Assembly (NCBI GenBank): GCA_900317745.1 | Contig: ONHW01000013.1 | Location: forward strand, 85,673 to 123,455 | DNA from: an uncultured Bacteroidales bacterium | Lineage (GTDB): Bacteria > Bacteroidota > Bacteroidia > Bacteroidales > Paludibacteraceae | Length of the DNA: 37,783 nucleotides | Reading direction: 5' to 3' | Shown: in pieces, positions 23,036-32,277 of the stretch | How the letters are laid out: each line of letters starts with the position of its first letter | How positions within the stretch are numbered: position 1 is the first letter of the stretch | Made by a program: the position numbers and the translations under genes | Notes under the pieces: model-generated | What the model was told of the DNA's origin: nothing | Database searches by the model: none | The model's input: the letters and a program-made list of their open reading frames with translations, nothing else

Positions 23036-24424
23036 TTAGCGAATTTGTGTGCCTTGTACGTTGAAGAGCTTGTTGTCGCGTACAATGTACAGAACGCCTT
23101 CAACCATTACCTTCTGAGCACTCTCGGTCAGAACGATATCCTCTACACCTGAAGGAGCAACCCAATCCGTTTTCCAAACATACACATTCGGATCGCTGAA
23201 GTCAAGTTCGATCCACTTGCAAGGAGTACCCTTGTAAGTATCCTCTTTCCATACGTCCTTAAACGTAATGTTATCCAGACCTACAGGTTTACCTTCTTCG
23301 GTTATCTTATTCACATAAACGATCTCGTTGTCCCATGTACCAGCCTCGCGGAATTTGAAAGCCTGACTTGGTTCAGCCTGAATCTCTGCGAACCACCAAC
23401 CGGTATTAAGAAGTTCCATTGCGGTACCTGTCCAACCATCGAATTCACCGATGATTTCAACGCCTGCTGCGGGTGCGTTTGCAGGAACATTTACAGCTAC
23501 AACTACGTACTCGGGATCCTCATCTACGGGTTTCTCGCAGTTGGTCCAGGAATACAGCTCAGGATCGCCAAGGTCAAAAAAGAGGTCGGTTGTTTCACCA
23601 AGTAATAGGTTATTACCTGATACTTCAACGATGCCTGCACCGCTAAAGCCTTTCCACCCGTCGTTTTCAGCATCATATTCTTTGAGCTCATTGGTCCAGT
23701 CCTTTCCCCACTCTTCAGCGGAACGGAATTTGAACTCAGAACCTTCAGCAGCCTTAAAGCTGATTTCGAATACAGCACCGGGGAGTTCTTTCTGCTGACG
23801 CTCAGCAGTCTTCAGTTCATTCATCTCCATAGCCTGTTGTGCCCAGTTATTGAAACCACCGGAGATGGCAGGAGTGATATAGTCCTCATCGTTGCAATCC
23901 GGCGAAACAAGAGCGACGTTGTAAACATGATATACAGCTGTACAAGGATTGTTCTTCCAGCTCTTCACATCAATAACGGTGATACCCGGCTGAAGGTTCT
24001 TGATATCCACCTCAGCGCCATTCGGATTAATAATCGGCTTACCTGCAACTTCAGTACCACGAATCAGTTCAGCATCCGGACCAAGTTGATAATCCCAACT
24101 GGGGTTACCGCTACCATCCAATTGGATCGGCTTAGCTTGTACACCGCCATCACCTTCAGGATCCGTTGCATCCTCCCAAGTAACAACATACCAGCCTTCG
24201 AAACCAGTTACAGCTTGGAATTTCTCCAACTCATTGGCAAGATTCCAACTTGCATAGGTACCAATAAGGACAATGTCATTACAAGCGTCCTCGTTGTAGA
24301 TACACATCGTGTAGGTCTTGGTTGCATACGCAGCCAGGTCAGCATCTGACGGAACCACTTCACGACTTGCGAACGTAGCAACGCTAAACAAAGCGCTTGC
24401 TACAAAAGCGAATAACTTTTTCAT
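23036..24424 (-). CDS. Secreted three-module glycan-binding-type protein in SusE/F position, with sorting-type tail
   Basis: The 462-residue product has a signal peptide ending in ATFA and no lipobox, unlike SusE/SusF lipoproteins. Three beta-rich modules of about 120-140 residues follow. They share G-x-F/Y-x-x-W near the start (IGTYASWNL, ISGGFNNWA, IIGEFDGWTG) and KFR plus W-D/K later (EFKFRSAEEW, AFKFREAGTW). GxFNxW-type starts are typical of starch-binding and glycogen-binding modules. The last 40 residues (SGVEDIV, then VLYIVRDNKLFNVQG) resemble the tail of the S8 protease at 15220 and may direct type IX secretion. It is last in the operon, after SusD and a strong intergenic hairpin. A role as a surface alpha-glucan binding protein is inferred. 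Confidence 0.75.
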   Translation of the reverse strand: MKKLFAFVASALFSVATFASREVVPSDADLAAYATKTYTMCIYNEDACNDIVLIGTYASWNLANELEKFQAVTGFEGWYVVTWEDATDPEGDGGVQAKPIQLDGSGNPSWDYQLGPDAELIRGTEVAGKPIINPNGAEVDIKNLQPGITVIDVKSWKNNPCTAVYHVYNVALVSPDCNDEDYITPAISGGFNNWAQQAMEMNELKTAERQQKELPGAVFEISFKAAEGSEFKFRSAEEWGKDWTNELKEYDAENDGWKGFSGAGIVEVSGNNLLLGETTDLFFDLGDPELYSWTNCEKPVDEDPEYVVVAVNVPANAPAAGVEIIGEFDGWTGTAMELLNTGWWFAEIQAEPSQAFKFREAGTWDNEIVYVNKITEEGKPVGLDNITFKDVWKEDTYKGTPCKWIELDFSDPNVYVWKTDWVAPSGVEDIVLTESAQKVMVEGVLYIVRDNKLFNVQGTQIR

Positions 24425-24484
24425 AAATTTGTTAATTAAAATTGGTTAATAGAATTAGTTAAACAAAATGTTTATGCTATTGGT

Positions 24485-24522
24485 TTTCCGACAGCCACCA
24501 TGTTGCAGGCGGCTATCGGAAA
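24485..24522 (-). promoter_or_regulatory. Strong hairpin between susD and the SusE/F-position gene
   Basis: A 15-bp stem (24508-24522 with 24485-24499, two G-T wobbles) closes an 8-nt loop, beginning 5 nt after the SusD stop codon on the minus strand. There is no U tract after it. It probably stabilises the upstream mRNA or partly ends transcription, setting the ratio of SusC/D to the last gene. Confidence 0.7.
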
Positions 24523-24527
24523 CACAA

Positions 24528-26249
24528 TTAGTAGCCTATTTCTTCGTTGAGACCTTTTAAGTTCTCATTTGCGGTAACATCCTTGGCGGGAATAGGATAG
24601 ACATTATATTTGGCATCCTTGCCTGCCTTGTGGCCTTCCCATGTCATGGTAGCCGACGTTCCTGCAAATTGACCATATCGGATCAAGTCAGTACGCCGAC
24701 GACCTTCGCACCAGAACTCTTTTGCCCACTCTACCAATAAGCTTTCCTCGTCCAGAGAAGTAATCTCAGGAGCATGGGCACGGCGGCGCAAGCAGTTTAC
24801 TGCCTCTATAGCAGGAGCCGTTTCACCGGTACGCAAGCATGCCTCGGCATAAGTCAAGTAAGCCTCTGCCAAACGGAACAATGGGATATCCGTGTCCGGC
24901 CATTTAGGCTCACCTACTGGCGATGCCCATATCCACGGAGCCTCTACAATTGAGTCATTGCCATGAATATCCTTCACAGTGGTTGTTTTAGACGTAGAGT
25001 ATATTCCTGTAAACTTAAGCACTGACCATGAGGCATACAAGTCAGCAGCCTCATTACCAGTCAGAGTCATCTTCTTTCCTGCGGTTGTTTTGGAGGCCAT
25101 GATAGCACGGTCGTCACCTAAAGCAACAGGCATCTGATACTCATTCAGTGCTATCGAGGAGGCTTTGGTTCTGTCCACCCAGTAATATACGAACTCAGGC
25201 GATGAACGGAAGCACGACCACGTGTCAGTGGAGCCGAAAGGAACATAGTTGGCATCACGGAATGCGCTAACAAGGAATCGTGAACCACCCCAGTTCAGGC
25301 AGTGAATTGCATCCTGGTAAATCAGGAAGATAGCCTCATCTTGAGCGCCATTATTGTCATTATCACCCATAAACAACTGCTGGTAAGCGGAGAAATATAC
25401 ATGGTCATCAGTACGCTCTGCAGCCAGGTCAATGGCTTTATTCGATGATTTGTCATAGCCATGCAGTTTGTAAGAACTCTCCATCAACTTTTTCGAATAC
25501 AGCTTTGCATCTGCATAGCGTGCTCCACCATCGCGAGCACCGAGGGCGGACTCATTATATACCTCTGCGTTGAGGTAAAGTCGCATTAGCAGGAACCATG
25601 CGCAAGCCTGATCGACACGGTATTTATTGGTTCTCTGTCCTGCTTGGATAATATACGGATCGGATGCCAATTCCAGACACTCCTTCTCCAACCAGGCAAA
25701 CAAATCTTTGCGGGTTGTTGGCATCGGCTTGTTAGGAGATACCGTCAGTGAGAACGGCACTGTGTAGAACATATCCAACAGATAGTAGAAGTTGATTGCA
25801 CGCAGCATACGCACTTCTGCACGCTGAGCCAGGGTCTCGGCATCCGTATAATCAACGGTCTTGTCCAGGAATGAATTGCACAGCGTGATATCGAAGTTCA
25901 AACGGGAATACAAGCCATACACCAAGTCGTTGCTCGAACTCCAGGTCAAGGTACGAATATCAGCCAAGCCAACATCGTTCCATATCCACCAACCTTCGTC
26001 GGTGCAGAACTCATTAAGTTCCCAGAACATACGATAGAACGAAGATGTACCCTCGTCAATACCGTCAACATCACCGCTACCATCAGGACCTTTCTGACCC
26101 GTTGTGCCGAACGTTGCGTAGCATTTGGCAAACACCGCATCTTTATTGAATGTGGTGTCGGTATTTGGATCCAACGGAGTTCTGTCAAGCGAGCACGCTG
26201 TTATTCCAATACCTAATAAGGCAGCAAAGAATATTTTTGTGTATTTCAT
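24528..26249 (-). CDS. susD: SusD/RagB family outer-membrane glycan-binding lipoprotein
   Basis: The start was chosen at ATG 26249 because it gives a standard lipoprotein signal (MKYTKIFFAALLGIGITACS, cysteine near residue 19); an ATG 39 nt upstream would place a charged stretch before it. The 573-residue product begins with the SusD hallmark LDRTPLDPNTDTTF. It has the helical TPR-like scaffold (AEVRMLRAINFYYLLDMFYTVPF) and the C-terminal RagB/SusD region (PLFRLAEAYLTYAEACLRTG, then INCLRRRAHAPEI-like and DLIRYGQF). SusD caps the SusC transporter and captures oligosaccharide at the surface. It lies about 48 nt after SusC in one transcript. Confidence 0.95.
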   Translation of the reverse strand: MKYTKIFFAALLGIGITACSLDRTPLDPNTDTTFNKDAVFAKCYATFGTTGQKGPDGSGDVDGIDEGTSSFYRMFWELNEFCTDEGWWIWNDVGLADIRTLTWSSSNDLVYGLYSRLNFDITLCNSFLDKTVDYTDAETLAQRAEVRMLRAINFYYLLDMFYTVPFSLTVSPNKPMPTTRKDLFAWLEKECLELASDPYIIQAGQRTNKYRVDQACAWFLLMRLYLNAEVYNESALGARDGGARYADAKLYSKKLMESSYKLHGYDKSSNKAIDLAAERTDDHVYFSAYQQLFMGDNDNNGAQDEAIFLIYQDAIHCLNWGGSRFLVSAFRDANYVPFGSTDTWSCFRSSPEFVYYWVDRTKASSIALNEYQMPVALGDDRAIMASKTTAGKKMTLTGNEAADLYASWSVLKFTGIYSTSKTTTVKDIHGNDSIVEAPWIWASPVGEPKWPDTDIPLFRLAEAYLTYAEACLRTGETAPAIEAVNCLRRRAHAPEITSLDEESLLVEWAKEFWCEGRRRTDLIRYGQFAGTSATMTWEGHKAGKDAKYNVYPIPAKDVTANENLKGLNEEIGY

Positions 26250-26296
26250 AACGCTAATTAATTTTAAGTTTTCTTTTTTGGTTATCATCGTACGTA

Positions 26297-29200
26297 TTAG
26301 AATTGGAGGCTGACACCCATCACGGTCGTCATACTACGCGGATAGATGTTGTTGTCTATACCGCCTCCCACCTCCGGGTCAAGACCCTTGTAGGAAGATA
26401 TAACGCACGGGTTGGATACGGTGATGTATGCACGGCCTTGTACGGTCTTGTTGAAACTATAGCCCAGCGTGATGTTATCTATACGGAGGAAAGATGCTTT
26501 CTCTACAAAGAAGTCTGATGCATACCAGTTGGAGTTCTTTACCAAAGCGCCCTTGGCATCTACACCAACTTCATAAGCTTGTGTTGCATCGTTCCATACG
26601 TATGTGCGGATATCATCGCTACGCATGTTGTCGCCATAGTAGCAATTGAACGCTGATTTCAGTACGGAGTGATAACCGCCGTTCTGGTTCTGGAATACCT
26701 TGTCTGCCTCTACCCATTGCAAGTTGCCGGCCAAAACGTCGTTGTAAACATAGTTGCCGATATTCGCACGCAACGTGAGACCCAAGTCAAATCCATAGAA
26801 TTGGAACTTGGTTTGCAGACCCATGGTTACAGGTGCTGCAGGGTTGTGGTAGATATACTTGTCATTATCGTTGATCTGACCATCCTTGTTGCGGTCGATG
26901 AAATAATGACGTTTCACACCATTCTCATCGGTCATTTCCCTTGTCTCATATACGAGGAACGAATAAGCAGCCTCGCCTACCTTATGGGCTTGAATCGTGT
27001 TTCCTGTACCGGAACTGATACCACCTGTCGCTACAAAGTAGTCCGGATCATCTGACAGCAATTGCGTAATCTTGTTCTGGTTCCATGCTACGTTGTAGCC
27101 CAGGTCCCACTTGAAGTTCTTCGTATCTACAAGCACTGCGTTGATTGCAAACTCAACACCTTGGTTGTACAGGCTACCGATATTTCCGAGCATCTGGTTC
27201 TTGAAGTTTGATCCCGCAGATACATTCACCGTACTCAGCAGGTCTTTGGTGCGGCGGTGATAGTAGTCAATATTACCATTGATTCGGTTGTTCAGGAATG
27301 CAAAATCAATACCGATATTGCTGGTAAATGTCTTCTCCCAAGTCAGGTCGGTATTATATACGCCCGGACGGCTGGTGTAATATACTGCGTTGCCGTTGGC
27401 ATCTACACCTGCATACAGAGGATTGGTTTCGCCGCCATCCAGTACCGGATAGAAAGCATGATCCTGAGCGGTCGTATAGGTAGGCAGGTAGTAATAATCA
27501 ACACCCAGGTTCTGCTGACCGGTGATACCGTAACCGATACGGAGTTTCAAGTCATTGATTGCATTTACATCTTTCAGGAACGTCTCTTTGATCTTCCAGC
27601 CGATAGCTACTGAGGGGAAGTAACCCCAACGTGCATTCTCGCCTTTCGAATTGTATTTGGCGAAACGCGATGAAGCATCTGCACGGAACGTTGCGGTTAC
27701 AAGAATCTGATCCCAACCGTTCCAGTTAACACGGCCATAGAAGGACTGAAGCGCGTTATCCGTGATATACTCTGAGGTATATCTGTTATAGGGCGTGCCC
27801 GCCAATGTGGCATCTTTGTTCGTGGTCTGGTAGCGACCCGAACCGTCGCTATTCGTGTGACGGTAGAAATATTGGTTCTCGTAACCGAACATCACATCAA
27901 AATGCTGATTCGACTCCTCCCAATCATGTCCGTACTGGGCATACGCCGAGAACTGCAGATTGTACTTGCTCATATCGCTCCAGCCGTTCCAGCCGAAGTA
28001 GTGATTGTCATAACTGTAAACAGGCAATACGGTCTTCTGCTTACCATAAGAATAGTCTGCACCGAAATTAGCATGAATATGCAGATCTTCGAAACCGTGA
28101 ATCTTGTAGTCTGCCTCAATGTTACCTACAAACGAACCGGCATTCGCACGATCATCCTTGTGAGCAAGAGCTGCTGCAGGGTTACCTGTCGTCTGTGCAT
28201 TGGTCGTATAAGGCCACGAATCATCGTTGTAGCCCGAAGGACTAACTACGCGCTGATAGTAACCGTCAAACCAGTTATCCAGAATGTTTTGTGCTACCAG
28301 CACTTCACCGTTGGCGTTTACCGCCTCACCCTTAACGGGCATCGTAGGATCCATTGACAGAGCAGCACCGACAACACCGGCGGGATAGCGGTTGTAGATG
28401 TACATTCCCTTGGTGTTGATATTGAATGCCAAATGGTTGTCCAGGAACGACGGGCTCAGGTTCACCGAGGCTGTCACACGTTGCATCTGTGACGTACGGA
28501 TCGCACCGTTTTGCAGCGTATAACCTACCGATGCACGATAGGGCATATCTACTACATTGTTCTTTACGCCGCCCATGATCGAAATGTTGTGGTCGGTCGA
28601 TACCGTCGTGCGATAGATCTGATCCTGCCAATCTGTGCTGGCGGTTCCTAATGTTCTCGTCTTATCCTCGTTATGGCCCAATGCCGTCGCATAACCGCGA
28701 AGCTGGTCGGCGGTCAGCACTTGCGTGCGGTTGGTTAGTGTACCGATTGACATGTTACCTGCGTAACTTACTTTCGGCTTACTGCCCTTCGAGCCTTTCT
28801 TTGTCGTGATCAGAATGACACCGTTCGATGCACGGCTACCATAGATGGCGGTTGCCGATGCGTCTTTCAATACGGTAAAACTCTCAATATCATTAGGGTT
28901 AACCATTGAGAGCGGGTTGGCTACACCCTGAATACCATTCTCATCCATTGCCAGACCATCGATTACGATAAGCGGGTTGTTGGACGCGTTCAGCGAAGCA
29001 CCACCACGGATCGTGATTGAACCGGCGCCACCGGGAGTACCATCAGCGGCTACTACTGTCACACCCGCAATCTTACCCTGGATCATATCCTGAGCATTGG
29101 TCGTCAGACCTTTGTTCATTTCATCGGGCTTGATGGCGGTTACCGAACCTGTCGCATCACCTTTCTTTACTACACCGTAACCGACTACCACTACTTCTTC

Positions 29201-29509
29201 CAACAACTCAGAGTCTTCACCCATTCGTACGTTCATAACCGGAGCGGCGTCCAACTCCTGAGTCTTGTAGCCCATATAGGAGATCGATAACTTGGCACCA
29301 CTGCGAACCTGAAGTTCAAAGTTTCCGTCAAAGTCGGTAATCGTACCGTTCGTCGTTCCTATCTCAAGGATAGATGCACCGATAATCGGCTCATCATTGG
29401 CTGCATCGATGACTGTACCGCGTACCGAGATTTGAGCGAATGCTGATACTCCTGCAAACAGGATAAACGAAATCAGCAGAGCGCGAAGATTGAATATTTC
29501 GTTTTTCAT
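26297..29509 (-). CDS. susC: SusC/RagA family TonB-dependent outer-membrane transporter
   Basis: The 1070-residue product has a signal peptide (about 1-25) and a CarboxypepD_reg-like domain (27-110; VRGTVIDAANDEPIIGASILE and SISYMGYKTQEL). A plug domain follows with VVVGYGVVKKGDATGSVTAI and IRGGASLNASNNPLIVIDG, then a long beta-barrel ending in the outer-membrane signature GVSLQF with terminal Phe. SusC forms a TonB-driven channel that imports oligosaccharides bound by SusD. The gene starts 6 nt after the lipoprotein gene and is followed by SusD. By eye the coding sequence is AT-richer than the housekeeping genes. The substrate is probably an alpha-glucan from context (SLC45-like transporter and GxFNxW modules), not from the sequence of this protein. 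Confidence 0.96.
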   Translation of the reverse strand: MKNEIFNLRALLISFILFAGVSAFAQISVRGTVIDAANDEPIIGASILEIGTTNGTITDFDGNFELQVRSGAKLSISYMGYKTQELDAAPVMNVRMGEDSELLEEVVVVGYGVVKKGDATGSVTAIKPDEMNKGLTTNAQDMIQGKIAGVTVVAADGTPGGAGSITIRGGASLNASNNPLIVIDGLAMDENGIQGVANPLSMVNPNDIESFTVLKDASATAIYGSRASNGVILITTKKGSKGSKPKVSYAGNMSIGTLTNRTQVLTADQLRGYATALGHNEDKTRTLGTASTDWQDQIYRTTVSTDHNISIMGGVKNNVVDMPYRASVGYTLQNGAIRTSQMQRVTASVNLSPSFLDNHLAFNINTKGMYIYNRYPAGVVGAALSMDPTMPVKGEAVNANGEVLVAQNILDNWFDGYYQRVVSPSGYNDDSWPYTTNAQTTGNPAAALAHKDDRANAGSFVGNIEADYKIHGFEDLHIHANFGADYSYGKQKTVLPVYSYDNHYFGWNGWSDMSKYNLQFSAYAQYGHDWEESNQHFDVMFGYENQYFYRHTNSDGSGRYQTTNKDATLAGTPYNRYTSEYITDNALQSFYGRVNWNGWDQILVTATFRADASSRFAKYNSKGENARWGYFPSVAIGWKIKETFLKDVNAINDLKLRIGYGITGQQNLGVDYYYLPTYTTAQDHAFYPVLDGGETNPLYAGVDANGNAVYYTSRPGVYNTDLTWEKTFTSNIGIDFAFLNNRINGNIDYYHRRTKDLLSTVNVSAGSNFKNQMLGNIGSLYNQGVEFAINAVLVDTKNFKWDLGYNVAWNQNKITQLLSDDPDYFVATGGISSGTGNTIQAHKVGEAAYSFLVYETREMTDENGVKRHYFIDRNKDGQINDNDKYIYHNPAAPVTMGLQTKFQFYGFDLGLTLRANIGNYVYNDVLAGNLQWVEADKVFQNQNGGYHSVLKSAFNCYYGDNMRSDDIRTYVWNDATQAYEVGVDAKGALVKNSNWYASDFFVEKASFLRIDNITLGYSFNKTVQGRAYITVSNPCVISSYKGLDPEVGGGIDNNIYPRSMTTVMGVSLQF

Positions 29510-29515
29510 ATTCTA

Positions 29516-30481
29516 TTATTTTTTCAGGTTATGGTAAATCGCATTATCCAGTGTAAATGTACTGTCTGTATAAGCGGACATTTGCAGTGCCGCATCTTCA
29601 CTGGCATCGGAATTTTTATAGATCACGTCAAACGCACCGTCTTTGACATTCGCCAGACTCCAGTGGCTGGCTGAATCAACAAATTCGCGGGTTGCTGGCA
29701 TCTCTTCGATAGTGAAGGTAATTATCGTATCATTCTTTGAGGCGTCCTGTACTTGAGGCAAAATAGTTGTATCAGGAGTTACAACATTCACCTGCTCACC
29801 TGCTGACCAGGCCATGGTCTTTCTGTATGAATTGGCATTATCGTAGAAACGGAGATACGAAATCTTTTGCGATGCTATACCTACAGCAATTTTTTCTGCA
29901 TGTTTGTACCGACCGGTAATTGTATCTACGATAATCTTCTTGCCTTGACGGTGAGTCTCATACCACGTGGTATCCATGGTCCAATGATCCTGCATCACAT
30001 ATATCGGATCATAAGCCGCCCAATCCGAGTTTGCCACATTCGTTGATATGGAAGCTGCTATATCTGCCAAAGCATCCATCTCGGTCAGCGGCACTGTATC
30101 GGCTAACGTAAACACATTGTTCAGGTAAACCACATGTTGCACATCTTCGCCGGCCACCAAACGGGCTTTTCTGCCTAACATAGATGCTGTAAAGTCTTCC
30201 CACTCAAACGAATACGTCTTCGACTCATACACATTGGGAATACCGTCTCCAAACGAGAATGATGTCTTCTCTACAGTGTTGTTTACATGATTAAAATGAA
30301 ATTGAATGACATTCATATTGTAGCCGTTCACATCAACATGGCTGCAATACTCCAAACCTTGGAAAGTCTCTTCCGAGAGCTCCTTCAGTTCATTTTCGAT
30401 GTCAATCTCATTCTTTTTACAGCCCACAAAGGCTGTCATTATGGCCAAAGCCATGATCAGAATTGTAGATTTGTTCTTCAT
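29516..30481 (-). CDS. Lipoprotein of unknown function inside the sugar-utilisation operon
   Basis: The 321-residue product has a lipoprotein signal with lipobox FVGC (cysteine near residue 21) and charged residues KKNEIDIENEL right after it. Charged residues after the lipidated cysteine can act as a lipoprotein export signal to the cell surface in Bacteroidota (KKNEID is not the exact published K-(D/E)2 pattern). The mature part has no recognised domain; it appears beta-rich with repeated FTIEEMPATREF-like strands. It lies between the sugar transporter gene (22 nt upstream) and SusC (6 nt downstream), a place where canonical starch loci have no such protein. A surface glycan-binding or assembly role is only a guess. 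Confidence 0.75.
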   Translation of the reverse strand: MKNKSTILIMALAIMTAFVGCKKNEIDIENELKELSEETFQGLEYCSHVDVNGYNMNVIQFHFNHVNNTVEKTSFSFGDGIPNVYESKTYSFEWEDFTASMLGRKARLVAGEDVQHVVYLNNVFTLADTVPLTEMDALADIAASISTNVANSDWAAYDPIYVMQDHWTMDTTWYETHRQGKKIIVDTITGRYKHAEKIAVGIASQKISYLRFYDNANSYRKTMAWSAGEQVNVVTPDTTILPQVQDASKNDTIITFTIEEMPATREFVDSASHWSLANVKDGAFDVIYKNSDASEDAALQMSAYTDSTFTLDNAIYHNLKK

Positions 30482-30503
30482 AATATATGGTTTTTATGTT
30501 TTT

Positions 30504-31850
30504 TCACTCCTCTTCTTTTTCCCGGATCAGGAATACCGCCACAGCACCTACCAGCAGCAGCACGCCCGCTACAACCAGCATTCCTACCTGCTCGCCCGAG
30601 CAGAAGTATTTCAGCACCAATCCGCCTACCAGCGCAGCGCAGATCTGCGGCAGACAGATCGTGCAGTTGAACAGACCCAGGTAGTAGCCCATGTTCTCAC
30701 CTTTCAGCGAGTTCGTAAAGATTGTAAACGGCAACGCCAGCATTGCTGCCCAGGCGGCGCCGATCAGCGCGTACGATACAAACAGCACGTACTGGTTCGT
30801 GACAAACATCGTGGATATGAAGCCTACCGCACCTACTGCCAGCGAAATCGCGTAAGCACCTTTGTTACCAGTCAGCTTCTCCAGAGGCGACAAAACCATT
30901 GCCCACAGCAGCGAACCGATAGCCTGTACCATAAATACTATTCCTACCCAATCACCTGCGTTCTGGAACTCTGCAACTGCCGTTGACAATCCGTCCCAAC
31001 CGAAGCATTGCGAGGCAATAGCACCGTTCGAATATGTCCACATGAACAGAAACGCACTCCAGCAGAAGAACTGAACCAGACCGACTGTCCAGAACGTCGA
31101 AGGAGCATCTATCAGCAGACGAACAAAGCCCGGATCTTCTTCCTTCTTCTCTGCTTTCGGATCAATGCCGTGGAACTTCGCATATTCCTGAGGATCCATC
31201 TCCTTCACAGCAAAGAATGTATATAGTACGCACGCGATAAGAATCGCAGCACCGATATAGAACGACCACTTCACCGAGTCAGGGATAACGCCTTCAGGTG
31301 CCAGGTTGCTTATTCCTATCCACGCAAAGAAGTACGGGAACACATATCCCACCACCGAACCGGCATTGCACAACGCCGACTGAATGGCGTATGCTGTACC
31401 TTTCTGCTCCTCGTTCACCATGTCGCCTACCATCATTTTGAACGGCTGCATGGCTATGTTGATACTCGTATCCAGAAACATCAGACTGAACAGTCCGAAC
31501 CACATCGCGGCATTCAGTCCCAGGAATAATCCCTGCGAGAATGTAAAGTCACCTGCATTCGGCAGCAACACCATCACAGCCACGGCAATCAGAGCACCTA
31601 CCAGCAGATAAGGTTTTCTCCTGCCCAGACGCGTCCACGTCTTGTCGCTGTACTTGCCTATCAACGGCTGCACTATCATGCCCATCAATGGCGGCAATAC
31701 CCAGAAGAACGACAACTGGTGAGGATCGGCGCCCAGCGTGGCAAAGATACGGGAAATGTTGGCGGATTGCAGAGCGTAAGCTATCTGCACACCGAAGAAT
31801 CCGAAGCTGAGATTAAACAGCTGACCTAAACTGCGATTTGTATTTTCCAT
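30504..31850 (-). CDS. MFS sugar transporter of the SLC45/GPH type
   Basis: The 448-residue protein has about 12 predicted transmembrane segments. It starts SLGQLFNLSFGFFGVQIAYALQSANISRIFATLGA and has WVLPPLMGMIVQPLIGKYSDKTWTRLGRRKPYLLVG, the RxGRR loop 2-3 motif typical of SLC45 and plant/fungal sucrose-maltose symporters. In Bacteroidota such transporters carry maltose or maltodextrin across the inner membrane and sit in alpha-glucan loci. It is first in the five-gene operon, with the lipoprotein, SusC, SusD and the surface protein downstream. Expression should start at the 32076-32107 promoter, about 220 nt upstream. Confidence 0.88.
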   Translation of the reverse strand: MENTNRSLGQLFNLSFGFFGVQIAYALQSANISRIFATLGADPHQLSFFWVLPPLMGMIVQPLIGKYSDKTWTRLGRRKPYLLVGALIAVAVMVLLPNAGDFTFSQGLFLGLNAAMWFGLFSLMFLDTSINIAMQPFKMMVGDMVNEEQKGTAYAIQSALCNAGSVVGYVFPYFFAWIGISNLAPEGVIPDSVKWSFYIGAAILIACVLYTFFAVKEMDPQEYAKFHGIDPKAEKKEEDPGFVRLLIDAPSTFWTVGLVQFFCWSAFLFMWTYSNGAIASQCFGWDGLSTAVAEFQNAGDWVGIVFMVQAIGSLLWAMVLSPLEKLTGNKGAYAISLAVGAVGFISTMFVTNQYVLFVSYALIGAAWAAMLALPFTIFTNSLKGENMGYYLGLFNCTICLPQICAALVGGLVLKYFCSGEQVGMLVVAGVLLLVGAVAVFLIREKEEE

Positions 31851-31909
31851 ATTATTTATTTATATACGAGCTGTAGGCTTGTTTCATAGTACGCATGCGT
31901 TTTCTCTTG

Positions 31910-31994
31910 CTTTTGTACGCACGCTCACAAGCTTTATTACTTACTTTTGCCGTTCGTTGCACGCACGCTCACTCGCTTTTGTTCGCACGCTCAC
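31910..31994. repeat. Three direct repeats in the transporter operon leader
   Basis: CTTTTGTACGCACGCTCAC (31910-31928) and a copy with one mismatch (31976-31994) flank a third copy of the 11-nt core CGCACGCTCAC (31962-31972). Spacings of core starts are 44 and 22 nt, i.e. multiples of 22. All lie in the predicted 5' leader. Confidence 0.85.
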
Positions 31995-32038
31995 TCATTA
32001 TATTTTAGGCATTACGCGTGCGCACATAAGCTGCTGCG

Positions 32039-32058
32039 TTTCGTAACATTTCGTAACA
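32039..32058. repeat. Tandem 10-mer beside the transporter operon start
   Basis: TTTCGTAACA occurs twice head to tail (one helical turn apart) about 10-30 nt downstream of the predicted minus-strand transcription start, a suitable place for an operator. Confidence 0.8.
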
Positions 32059-32075
32059 TACTCGCAAAAACGGCA

Positions 32076-32107
32076 CAAAGATACTAAATTATTTTTGAAT
32101 TTGCAAG
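32076..32107 (-). promoter_or_regulatory. Promoter of the sugar-utilisation operon
   Basis: On the minus strand CTTG (32107-32104), a 20-nt spacer and TATCTTTG (32083-32076). The predicted start near 32069 leaves a leader of about 220 nt. Confidence 0.8.
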
Positions 32108-32277
32108 AACTTTTTGCTTTTTTTTCAAAAAAAATGTATCTTTTCACCAATCTCCCCAAATTTTTACTCCCAACACCTACATTTTTCAACACTTTTTCTT
32201 TTCATCTCCCTTTCCCACCTCCCCAACACTACCATACATCTCACTCTCCCACCTTCCCGACTCTACCATACATCTCA

